Notes: generated by a model from the sequence alone, not told the origin. A stretch of DNA of 7,925 nucleotides from an uncultured Oscillospiraceae bacterium (GCA_950097605.1 CATNEU010000063.1:1-7925); one strand, 5' to 3'. Counted from the stretch's first letter, positions 1 through 5,281 are shown. Program-made: numbers and translations.

Positions 1-26
1 GTTCCTGCTTGCAACAGTGGTCTGCT

Positions 27-1106
27 TTATAGATCAGACGTATCGGTTGGCGGAGACGCCTGGCCGGAATCCGGCTGGTCCTCACGCGGCGGCTGCACCG
101 GTGTGGCAGGCGGCGCTTTGGGTGCTTCCTGGCCGGTTGGAGCCGGTGTGGGAGCAGGTCCTGCGTTCATCTGCTGGGCAGAGGGGGCCTGCATGCCGGG
201 GGCAGACGGTCCCGGCTTATCAAGCCGGATACCATTCGGCTGTGACGGCTGCTGCGGCGGATAGCCGGGGTGCTGCACACCGGGCTGCTGCGGCGGATAG
301 CCGGGGCGTTGCATACCGGGCTGCTGCGGCGGATAGCCAGGGTGCTGCATACCGGGCTGCTGCGGTGGATAGCCAGGGTGCTGCATACCGGGCTGCTGCG
401 GCGGGTAGCCTGGCGGTTGCATGCCAGGCTGCTGCGCCTGCTGCTTTATATATTCCGGGTGGATATATGCGGGATTATAATAGCCGTTCGGGTCCACTGG
501 GGAGTATGGGATGGGAGCCGCCATGGATTTGTTCCGCAGGCAGAACAGGATAATCTGCAGTGCAGGCGATACCAGGATCGAAAGCACAAGGTACATCTCC
601 GCGTTTTCAGGCGCATACGCCTTATAAATCGGATAGAGCGCGATATAGGTGAAAACAGCGGTGACGATTGCAAGCGGTACGATGAACAGCAGCAGGATGG
701 GCAGGAGCGTCATCGGCAACATGGAGGCGTTGTAGTGATAGTTATAGCCATCGTAGTAGTTGTAGCTATAGGAGTACATGCTTGCGTCTGCACTGGCAAT
801 GATGGCAATTAACAAGACCGCCAATAGAAGCACGAAAGCCGCCAGGCCAATGTGCAGGCCAAGCAGCAGCTTGCGGTTGTTGGTCCTTTTCCCTTTGGTG
901 CGGAGGTTGGCTTCGTCGGACAGATGTCCGAGCACATAGCTGTTGGCCACCGGGATAAAGGCAAGCCAGGGTTTGTCGTATCCGGTGTTTTTGCTGAGGG
1001 AATACAGCCCAAAGGCCTGCAGGATAAAGACCGCCAGCCCGATTACGAGCACAATGCCCCAGATCACCGCGAAAAACGAAAGTGCAAAGTAGTATTCAGG
1101 ATCCAT
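27..1106 (-). CDS. Multi-pass membrane protein with Pro/Gln-rich repeat tail, unknown function
   Basis: I do not recognise a named family. The protein is 359 residues. Hydrophobic segments lie near residues 7-33, 80-104, 129-157 and 171-190. A Tyr/Asn-rich loop (about 109-128) separates the second and third. After residue 200 the chain is Pro/Gln/Gly-rich: five 12-residue units of the QQPGMQHPGYPP type (225-284), then a low-complexity Pro/Ala tail to the end. The region GLYSLSKN..KPWLAFIPV..GH..DEANLRTKGKRT (about 33-75) matches the upstream neighbour, so the two are paralogs. I chose ATG at 1106 because AAGGAG (1115-1120) ends 8 nt before it; the alternative GTG at 1113-1115 overlaps that ribosome binding site. 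It follows its paralog by 33 bp and is probably cotranscribed. The repeat tail could be a flexible protein-binding or wall-spanning region; that is inference. Confidence 0.85.
   Translation of the reverse strand: MDPEYYFALSFFAVIWGIVLVIGLAVFILQAFGLYSLSKNTGYDKPWLAFIPVANSYVLGHLSDEANLRTKGKRTNNRKLLLGLHIGLAAFVLLLAVLLIAIIASADASMYSYSYNYYDGYNYHYNASMLPMTLLPILLLFIVPLAIVTAVFTYIALYPIYKAYAPENAEMYLVLSILVSPALQIILFCLRNKSMAAPIPYSPVDPNGYYNPAYIHPEYIKQQAQQPGMQPPGYPPQQPGMQHPGYPPQQPGMQHPGYPPQQPGMQRPGYPPQQPGVQHPGYPPQQPSQPNGIRLDKPGPSAPGMQAPSAQQMNAGPAPTPAPTGQEAPKAPPATPVQPPREDQPDSGQASPPTDTSDL
247..426 (-). repeat. Five tandem 36-bp in-frame coding repeats
   Basis: Five 36-bp units start at 247, 283, 319, 355 and 391, with the beginning of a sixth at 427. 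Each begins GGCTGCTGCGG on the plus strand and encodes a 12-residue unit (QQPGMQHPGYPP and variants with P, R or V). Units differ mainly at the residue before PGYPP and at scattered synonymous bases. The length is a multiple of three, so changes in copy number keep the reading frame. Such arrays are prone to expansion and contraction by slippage or recombination. Confidence 0.9.
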
Positions 1107-1114
1107 AATCTTCA

Positions 1115-1120
1115 CTCCTT
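1115..1120 (-). promoter_or_regulatory. Ribosome binding site that fixes the start of the 359-residue membrane protein
   Basis: On the minus strand AAGGAG is followed by TGAAGATT and then ATG. The 8-nt spacing suits ATG at 1106. The in-frame GTG three codons upstream shares its first G with this motif, so it is unlikely to be used. Confidence 0.75.
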
Positions 1121-1139
1121 GTGTGGATGGTAAGTATGG

Positions 1140-1619
1140 TTAGACCGTTATGTCCATGGGTTTGCTCTTGCGCAGCAAAAATATGCAAACGGCGAGCGCG
1201 CAGGGAATCAACACCGAAAGAATTGCAAATGCAACGGGGTATTTGCCCATATACTGGGTGAATACCAGATAGGCGCAGTAGATGCGCAGCACCACCGATA
1301 CAATGCCCGCAATCGCAGTGACCGGCAGCATCATCATCAGATCGGCGCCCGCCGCCGAGCCTGCCGAAACCATATAGCCGATCAGCAGGACGGCCATGAG
1401 GATCAGGCCATAGTGGGTACGTTTGTGCTTGGTGTTGAAGTTGATATCATCCCCGATTTTACCAAAGGTATAGTATTGAATCACCGGGACAAACGAGATC
1501 CATGCATTTTTAAATTTCCGGCTGCGCGCCATTGTATAGAGGCCAAAGCTCAGCAGCAGATAGTCTATGACCATCAGCGTAATATTGGCCCAGTTCGGCA
1601 GGTTATCGTACCAAAGCAT
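1140..1619 (-). CDS. Small multi-pass membrane protein, paralog of the downstream gene
   Basis: The protein is 159 residues and of unknown function. Hydrophobic stretches lie near residues 12-30, 71-88, 95-120 and 126-149, so about four membrane segments. It shares with its downstream neighbour a segment after the first helix, GLYTMARS..KNAWISFVPV..YTFGKIGDDINFNTKHKRT (about 26-68), and a C-terminal helix ending in LLRKSKPM (neighbour: CLRNKSMAAP). It lacks the neighbour's Pro-rich tail. The start at 1619 is preceded by AAAGGAG, with CCTCCCT between it and ATG. A longer in-frame reading back to 1748 would run through the hairpin-rich leader, so I rejected it. It is the first gene of an apparent two-gene operon driven by the promoter at 1807-1835. 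No enzyme motif is visible. The conserved Lys/Arg-rich loop between helices 1 and 2 is the likely functional signature. Confidence 0.85.
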   Translation of the reverse strand: MLWYDNLPNWANITLMVIDYLLLSFGLYTMARSRKFKNAWISFVPVIQYYTFGKIGDDINFNTKHKRTHYGLILMAVLLIGYMVSAGSAAGADLMMMLPVTAIAGIVSVVLRIYCAYLVFTQYMGKYPVAFAILSVLIPCALAVCIFLLRKSKPMDITV

Positions 1620-1683
1620 AGGGAGGCTCCTTTCATCTTTCCAGGTATTTTTTATAACGGCGCCGGCAAATCGAAGATTAGCA

Positions 1684-1795
1684 CGTGCGAAAGGCACGAA
1701 GCAGCGCAAAAAGCGCTGCTCGGCGCTTGTTTCAAAAGAATAGCCCAAAGGCGTTGCCTTTGGCGGCGCTCTGCGCGGGCTGTACGTTGTACAGC
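1684..1795 (-). ncRNA. Structured 5' leader with four perfect hairpins
   Basis: The transcript expected to start near 1800 carries four back-to-back perfect stem-loops before the ribosome binding site. They are GCTGTAC/GTACAGC with a 3-nt loop (1779-1795), CCAAAGGC/GCCTTTGG with a 3-nt loop (1745-1763), AGCAGCGC/GCGCTGCT with a 5-T loop on the transcribed strand (1700-1720) and CGTGC/GCACG with a 5-nt loop (1684-1698). The T-run is in a loop, not after a stem, so this is not a simple terminator. I do not recognise a known riboswitch. It may be a cis-regulatory RNA or a repeat-derived mRNA stabiliser. Confidence 0.45.
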
Positions 1796-1806
1796 AATTC
1801 TAGCTT

Positions 1807-1835
1807 ATTGTAACATATATGAGAACCCTGTTCAA
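1807..1835 (-). promoter_or_regulatory. Sigma-A-type promoter of the membrane-protein operon
   Basis: On the minus strand TTGAAC (1830-1835) and TACAAT (1807-1812) are separated by exactly 17 bp. This predicts a transcript start near 1800 and a leader of about 180 nt before ATG at 1619. Both hexamers are close to consensus. Confidence 0.75.
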
Positions 1836-2067
1836 TAAAAGTACTTGTGATTCCATATGGTTTTTTATTGGTTATGGAGAAAAAGCTGCAAAACCGATGG
1901 TCTGCCTGCGCTTGTGGTAGAATGGGGAGGGCGTTTGAGATCTGCAAGTCATGATGCGAAAGAGAAATCGAAGAGAACGGGCGGATCTGCAAGGCAGGTT
2001 TGTGCAGATTAAACCGAAGCAAGGCAAGATTTTTGTCATACTCCATCAAAAAATCAGAATTGCATAC
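1836..2067. other. Intergenic stretch between divergent promoters, no supported gene
   Basis: Nothing convincing is encoded here. A 40-codon open frame runs from ATG 1951 to TAA 2073 on the plus strand, but its nearest purine-rich site (GGGGAGGG near 1924-1931) lies about 19 nt upstream. A minus-strand frame spans the promoter and leader hairpins and has no ribosome binding site. TTGTGGTAGAAT near 1914-1925 resembles the nadB extended -10 box (TTGTGGTAAAAT) but has no good -35 box. Confidence 0.5.
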
Positions 2068-2088
2068 GGATAACTGTTGAGATTATCC
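2068..2088. promoter_or_regulatory. Inverted repeat at the nadB promoter, candidate operator
   Basis: GGATAA (2068-2073) and TTATCC (2083-2088) form a perfect 6-bp inverted repeat with a 9-bp spacer. It lies immediately upstream of where the -35 contacts of the -10 box at 2113 should fall. NAD biosynthesis genes in Firmicutes are often repressed through NiaR or NrtR family regulators, but this sequence is not a motif I can assign to either. The role is inferred from position. Confidence 0.35.
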
Positions 2089-2109
2089 AGTGTGAAAAAT
2101 CTGTATTTG

Positions 2110-2118
2110 TGGTAAAAT
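2110..2118 (+). promoter_or_regulatory. Extended -10 promoter of nadBC
   Basis: TGGTAAAAT contains an extended -10 (TGN followed by TAAAAT at 2113-2118). The expected -35 position around 2090-2095 (GTGTGA) is poor, which fits the need for the TG extension. Transcription would start near 2125, giving a leader of about 85 nt before the nadB ATG. Confidence 0.55.
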
Positions 2119-2128
2119 AGCAAGTATC

Positions 2129-2170
2129 AACCGGCGGGTGCAGCCGTCTTTTCCGGCGCTGCACCCGGTT
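2129..2170 (+). other. Stem-loop at the 5' end of the nadBC transcript
   Basis: CGGGTGCAGC (2135-2144) pairs perfectly with GCTGCACCCG (2158-2167). If the outer bases shift by a small bulge, AACC (2129-2132) can also pair with GGTT (2167-2170). The hairpin begins within a few nucleotides of the predicted start site. No U-run follows it, so it looks like an mRNA-stabilising hairpin or a small regulatory structure. It does not resemble the described NAD+-binding riboswitch classes closely enough to call. Confidence 0.45.
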
Positions 2171-2209
2171 TTGGAATTTATCGCTTCCCCAGATGAAAGG
2201 GTGTCGTTG

Positions 2210-3667
2210 ATGACGGAAAACTATGATGTGCTGATCGTTGGCAGCGGGGCGGCGGGGCTATACTGCGCGCTGCATCTGGATCCCGGACTGAAGGTCTTGC
2301 AAATCTGCAAAAAGGAACTCAAACTCAGCAACTCCTCACTTGCACAGGGCGGCATTGCGGCTGTGGTCGATACCGCACACGATTCGATCCAGTCGCATTT
2401 TCAGGATACGATGATCGCGGGCGGGTTTAAAAACAACCCGGATTCGCTGGGCCTGCTTGTGAAACAGGGGCCGGAGGACGTGCGCAGGCTGATGGAATAT
2501 GGCGTGGACTTCGACCGCCGGGAGGACGGATCACTGCACTTGACGCTTGAGGGCGGGCATTCCCGTCCGCGCATCCTGCACCACAAGGACGCGACGGGCC
2601 GGGAGATTGTCAACCGGCTGACCGAGGCGGTGCGGAAGCTGCCGGGCGTGGAGGTAGCCGAGCACGCCATGCTGACCAAAATGGAAAAGACGCCGGGCGG
2701 CTTCTGTGCCGATGTGCTGCAAAACGGGCGGCACCGCCGGGTAACGGCAAACTTCTGTGTGCTCGCGACCGGGGGTATCGGCCGGATTTATGAGTATACC
2801 ACCAATTCCGCCATTGCAACAGGAGACGGCATCACGCTTGCGAGCGAGCTGGGCGCGGCGATGAAAAATATAAGCTACATACAGTTTCACCCAACGGCGT
2901 TTGCGGCCGACGAAGGGCGCGAGCGTTTTTTGATTTCCGAAGCGGTGCGCGGCGAAGGCGCCATCCTGCTCAATTGCAACCACGAGCGGTATATGCAGCG
3001 GTATGACGAGCGTGGAGACCTTGCTCCGCGCGATGTGGTTTCCCAATCCACCATCCGCGAATCGGTCCGGACGGGCAGCAACCGCTTTTATCTGGATATC
3101 TCCCACAAGCCCGCGGCGTTCATCAAGCAGCGCTTCCCTATGATTTACCAAGGGCTGCTGGCCGAAGGATATGATTTGACAAAGGATAAAATTCCGGTGT
3201 TCCCCTGCCAGCACTACCTGATGGGCGGCATCGACGTGGATTTGGACGCCCGGACAAGCGTGGACGGTCTATATGCCGCCGGAGAGTGCTCGCACACGGG
3301 CGTGCACGGCCAGAACCGCTTGGCAAGCAATTCTCTGCTTGAGGCCGTTGTGTTTTCCAGGCGCGCCGCGGAGGACATCAACCGGCGGGCAAAACAGGGC
3401 CTGCGGCCCGCCGAAGCGTGCGCGCTGCCGGTGCGCACCGAAGGCGAAGAACTGCCCGCCGGGCTGCGCACCCAGCTCCGCTGCATTATGCAGCATGCCT
3501 ATTTTGTGATTCCGAATATGGACGCGATTGGGGAGGGACTCCGCCGCGCGCGGGAGATCCGGGATTTGATTGAAAACGGTTCGTTTCAATGCACGCCGGA
3601 CTATATCGAGGCCAAAAGCCTTGCGACGATTGCGTGCTTAATACTAGAAGAGGTGGTTAACAGATGA
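2210..3667 (+). CDS. nadB: L-aspartate oxidase (quinolinate synthesis, FAD flavoprotein)
   Basis: NadB oxidises L-aspartate to iminoaspartate with FAD, passing electrons to oxygen or, in anaerobes, to fumarate; NadA then makes quinolinate. The 485-residue protein has the FAD dinucleotide fold GSGAAGL (11-17), the NSSLAQGGIA segment (41-50), QFHPTAF (225-231), EAVRGEGA (244-251), LAPRDVV (271-277), CQHYLMGG (333-340) and GECSHTGVHGQNRLASNSLLE (358-378). Expected active-site residues are present: His227, Arg274, His335 and Arg370, matching E. coli His244, Arg290, His351 and Arg386. Fumarate reductase and succinate dehydrogenase flavoproteins are relatives, but NRLASNSLLE and APRDVV favour NadB. 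I chose ATG 2210 because AAAGGG (2196-2201) sits 8 nt upstream; the in-frame GTG at 2138 falls inside the leader hairpin. The C-terminus stops at LEEVVNR, without the R-x-ES-x-G-x-HY ending common in the family. It overlaps nadC by ATGA. Confidence 0.96.
   Translation: MTENYDVLIVGSGAAGLYCALHLDPGLKVLQICKKELKLSNSSLAQGGIAAVVDTAHDSIQSHFQDTMIAGGFKNNPDSLGLLVKQGPEDVRRLMEYGVDFDRREDGSLHLTLEGGHSRPRILHHKDATGREIVNRLTEAVRKLPGVEVAEHAMLTKMEKTPGGFCADVLQNGRHRRVTANFCVLATGGIGRIYEYTTNSAIATGDGITLASELGAAMKNISYIQFHPTAFAADEGRERFLISEAVRGEGAILLNCNHERYMQRYDERGDLAPRDVVSQSTIRESVRTGSNRFYLDISHKPAAFIKQRFPMIYQGLLAEGYDLTKDKIPVFPCQHYLMGGIDVDLDARTSVDGLYAAGECSHTGVHGQNRLASNSLLEAVVFSRRAAEDINRRAKQGLRPAEACALPVRTEGEELPAGLRTQLRCIMQHAYFVIPNMDAIGEGLRRAREIRDLIENGSFQCTPDYIEAKSLATIACLILEEVVNR
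3651..3656 (+). promoter_or_regulatory. nadC ribosome binding site inside the end of nadB
   Basis: AGGTGG lies 7 nt before the nadC ATG at 3664, within the last codons of nadB. Together with the ATGA stop/start overlap (3664-3667) it points to translational coupling of the two enzymes. Confidence 0.65.
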
Positions 3668-4500
3668 CATTGCCAGCATTTTATGTGGATGACTTGATCA
3701 AAGCGGCGATCCGCGAGGATATCCATTACATAGATGTGACAACCGACCTGCTGATTGATGAAAACGCCGAAACCACAGCGCGCTTTGTTTCTAAAGACGA
3801 AGGGGTCCTTGCGGGCATCGAGGTCGCCATGCGCGTTTTTACGCTGTTGGACCCCGCCGTGCATTTCCGCCTGTATAAAAAAGACGGGGACGCTGTTGCA
3901 AAGGGAGACCTCGTTGCGGAAATAGAAGGCAAAACCCGCGTGCTTTTAAAAGGAGAACGCACGGCGCTGAACCTGCTGCAGCACATGTCCGGCATTGCAA
4001 CGGCGACGGCCCGATGCGTCAAGCTCGTGGAAGGCACCGGCGCTTCCATCGTGGATACCCGCAAGACCCTTCCGGGCCTGCGCGCGTTGCAGAAATACGC
4101 GGTGACGGCCGGCGGCGGCCGCAACCACCGTTTCAACCTTTCGGACGCCGCGATGCTCAAGGACAACCACATAGACGCCTATGGCTCGATCACTGCGGCG
4201 GTCGCGGCGCTGCGTGAAAAAGTGGGGCATATGGTGAATATAGAGGTGGAGGTTCGCAATTTTGAAGAGCTGCGCGAAGCGATCGAAGCGGGCGCGCATG
4301 TGATCATGCTCGACAATATGGACATCCCGGCCATGGCTGAGGCGGTGCGCATCACGGCGGGGCGCGCCAAGCTCGAGGCCAGCGGCAACATCACCCAGGA
4401 AAACATCGCAGCAGTGGCGAAAACCGGCGTGGACATCATCTCTCTCGGCGCGCTGACCCACTCGGTCCGCTGTTTTGATATTTCCATGCGCATTGAGTAG
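3664..4500 (+). CDS. nadC: Nicotinate-nucleotide diphosphorylase (carboxylating), quinolinate phosphoribosyltransferase
   Basis: NadC converts quinolinate and phosphoribosyl pyrophosphate to nicotinate mononucleotide, CO2 and pyrophosphate, in the cytoplasm. The 278-residue length is normal for the family. Visible signatures are KGERTALNLLQHMSGIAT (97-114, with Arg99), VDTRKTLPGLR (130-140, Arg133 and Lys134), KYAVTAGGGRNHRFNLSDAAM (144-164, with His155 and Arg156), LKDNHI (165-170, Lys166), IEVEV (193-197), MLDNM (215-219) and LEASGNIT (237-244). Together these form the substrate- and phosphoribosyl-binding site of a type II phosphoribosyltransferase. ModD-type paralogs exist, but the context next to nadB settles the assignment. 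It is cotranscribed with nadB, overlaps it by 4 bp, and is followed 12 bp later by a strong terminator, so the operon ends here. NadA is not adjacent, so quinolinate synthase must be supplied from another locus. Confidence 0.97.
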   Translation: MTLPAFYVDDLIKAAIREDIHYIDVTTDLLIDENAETTARFVSKDEGVLAGIEVAMRVFTLLDPAVHFRLYKKDGDAVAKGDLVAEIEGKTRVLLKGERTALNLLQHMSGIATATARCVKLVEGTGASIVDTRKTLPGLRALQKYAVTAGGGRNHRFNLSDAAMLKDNHIDAYGSITAAVAALREKVGHMVNIEVEVRNFEELREAIEAGAHVIMLDNMDIPAMAEAVRITAGRAKLEASGNITQENIAAVAKTGVDIISLGALTHSVRCFDISMRIE

Positions 4501-4512
4501 ATGAGGCACTTT

Positions 4513-4561
4513 GAAAAGGGGTTATAAAGGGGAAATTCCCTTTATAACCCCTTTTCTTTTT
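4513..4561 (+). terminator. Rho-independent terminator of nadBC
   Basis: A 19-bp perfect stem (4513-4531 with 4538-4556) has a 6-nt loop and is followed by TTTTT. The arms begin GAAAAGGGG and end CCCCTTTTC. The A-rich left arm also makes it usable in the opposite direction. Confidence 0.93.
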
Positions 4562-4580
4562 GGTTTTGTTCTCCTTAACC

Positions 4581-4627
4581 GATAGATTCATCTAATATTT
4601 AGTTTGTCGTTCGGGCCGCGACGGGGG
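4581..4627 (+). repeat. GTCGC/GCGAC repeat unit A
   Basis: This is the first of five related units. An AT-rich lead containing CATCTA is followed by GTTTGTCGTTCGGGCCGCGA and a G-run. The core could form a short GTCGx/GCGAC hairpin. It begins 19 bp after the nadC terminator. The bases that follow (GATATTTTT...TTTTTTGATACATC) match the reverse complement of those between units E and D. Confidence 0.8.
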
Positions 4628-4657
4628 ATATTTTTGTAGTTCTTTTTATAGTTTTTT

Positions 4658-4727
4658 GATACATCTATTTTTCGTTTGTCGCTCAGGCCGCGACGGGCAC
4701 TTCCTTTTGGCGCAGCCCAAAAGGAAG
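4658..4727 (+). repeat. Repeat unit B with terminator-like hairpin
   Basis: The unit (4658-4697) contains GATACATCTA and GTCGCTCAGGCCGCGAC. It is followed directly by a perfect 11-bp stem, CTTCCTTTTGG (4700-4710) with CCAAAAGGAAG (4717-4727), and then GCAAAAAC. The same order of motif then hairpin is seen at units C and D, with different stem bases. Confidence 0.8.
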
Positions 4728-4759
4728 CAAAAACGTTTTTCTTTCTCTTTTAACCCACT

Positions 4760-4829
4760 GATGCATCTATTTTTTAGTTTGTCGCTCGGGCCGCGACAGG
4801 CCCATCCTTTTTGACAGACAAAAAGGATG
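4760..4829 (+). repeat. Repeat unit C with CATCC/GGATG hairpin
   Basis: The unit (4760-4800) contains GATGCATCTA and GTCGCTCGGGCCGCGAC. The hairpin that follows pairs CATCCTTTTT (4803-4812) with AAAAAGGATG (4820-4829), and GCAAAAAT comes next. It is the left arm partner of unit D in the palindrome. Confidence 0.8.
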
Positions 4830-4839
4830 CAAAAATCTG

Positions 4840-4957
4840 GTTAAGGGGGCGAACGGCTCCGCTCCATTTGACTGTACGCCGTACACGGCACAGCAAAGGG
4901 CAGCAGCACGGTGGTCGCGGGTAGTGCGGAGCAGGGTCGCGGGCCTGCCCCCTTCAC
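4840..4957 (+). repeat. 118-bp repeat element, left copy
   Basis: The element starts GTTAAGGGG and ends CCCCTTCAC, nearly a terminal inverted repeat. Aligned without gaps to the reverse complement of 5083-5200, 79 of 118 bases agree by hand count. Agreement clusters in CTCCATTTGA, CAGCAAAGGGC, GGTGGTCGC and GGGTCG. A small hairpin, TGTAC/GTACA with a 3-nt loop, is inside (near 4872-4884). No gene is supported. Confidence 0.8.
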
Positions 4958-4989
4958 AATTCCCGTTCCAGGAGGCAAGCTAAACAGAT

Positions 4990-5052
4990 AGAAAAAGGCT
5001 GGCAATAAGAATCCAATGTACAAAAGTGGATTCTTACCGCCAGCCTTTTTCT
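4990..5052. terminator. Long hairpin at the palindrome centre, possible bidirectional terminator
   Basis: AGAAAAAGGCTGGC (4990-5003) pairs perfectly with GCCAGCCTTTTTCT (5039-5052). After an AA/CC internal loop, TAAGAATCCA (5006-5015) pairs with TGGATTCTTA (5027-5036), leaving an 11-nt loop. The outer stem is A-rich on the left and T-rich on the right, so it reads as a terminator on both strands. It sits between convergent genes. Confidence 0.55.
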
Positions 5053-5082
5053 GTTCGCTTAACTCGGGTACGGTTGGGGATT

Positions 5083-5200
5083 GTTAAGGGGCGCGTCTTC
5101 CGACCCATCGCTGCACTTTCTGCGACCACCGCGCCGTCGCCCTTTGCTGATCTGAAAACGGCGCAGAATCAAATGGAGGAAGGTAGCGGCACCCCTTAAC
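5083..5200 (-). repeat. 118-bp repeat element, right copy (inverted)
   Basis: The plus strand begins GTTAAGGGG and ends CCCCTTAAC, a perfect 9-bp terminal inverted repeat. It has the same length as the left copy and runs in the opposite orientation, about 67 percent identical without gaps. The conserved internal blocks are the same as in the left copy. No coding potential or transposase is seen. Confidence 0.8.
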
Positions 5201-5210
5201 TGAGTTTTTG

Positions 5211-5281
5211 CATCCTTTTTTCTTCACGAAAAAGGATGGGCCGGTCGCGGCCTGAGCGACAAACTAAAAATTAGATGTATC
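5211..5281 (-). repeat. Repeat unit D with CATCC/GGATG hairpin (inverted)
   Basis: Read on the minus strand this is GATACATCTA, then GTCGCTCAGGCCGCGAC (unit within 5241-5281), then a hairpin. The hairpin pairs CATCCTTTTT (5211-5220) with AAAAAGGATG (5229-5238). It mirrors unit C; the midpoint between the two is 5020.5. Confidence 0.8.

Noticed and set aside
17..812. Plus-strand frames with repeated AAADSRGAAYRA-type or LLRRIARVLHTG-type translations
   Set aside because: They are antisense shadows of the 36-bp repeats in the minus-strand membrane-protein gene.
1140..1748. Longer 202-residue version of the short membrane protein
   Set aside because: The extra 43 codons translate the hairpin-rich leader, while AAAGGAG directly precedes ATG 1619 and gives a paralog-like N-terminus.
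1732..2049. 105-codon minus-strand open frame upstream of the membrane-protein operon
   Set aside because: It runs through the promoter at 1807-1835 and two leader hairpins, has no ribosome binding site and its translation looks like random low-quality sequence.
1951..2073. 40-codon plus-strand frame starting ATGATGCGAAAG
   Set aside because: The nearest Shine-Dalgarno-like run is about 19 nt away and there is no clear promoter. Its stop overlaps the nadB-promoter inverted repeat. A Lys/Arg-rich small protein cannot be excluded but is not supported.
2138..2209. GTG start adding 24 residues to NadB
   Set aside because: It lies inside the leader hairpin without a ribosome binding site. The family N-terminus begins just before the FAD motif, which fits ATG 2210.
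2119..2209. NAD+ riboswitch upstream of nadB
   Set aside because: Only one simple hairpin is visible, and it does not show the conserved internal bulges or pseudoknot expected of the described NAD+ riboswitch classes.
4841..5023. 60-codon minus-strand frame across the left 118-bp element
   Set aside because: It lies entirely in repeat DNA, ends in the central hairpin, and has no ribosome binding site.
4840..5200. Insertion sequence
   Set aside because: Terminal inverted repeats are present on each 118-bp copy, but there is no transposase frame anywhere in 4562-5422 and no visible target-site duplication.
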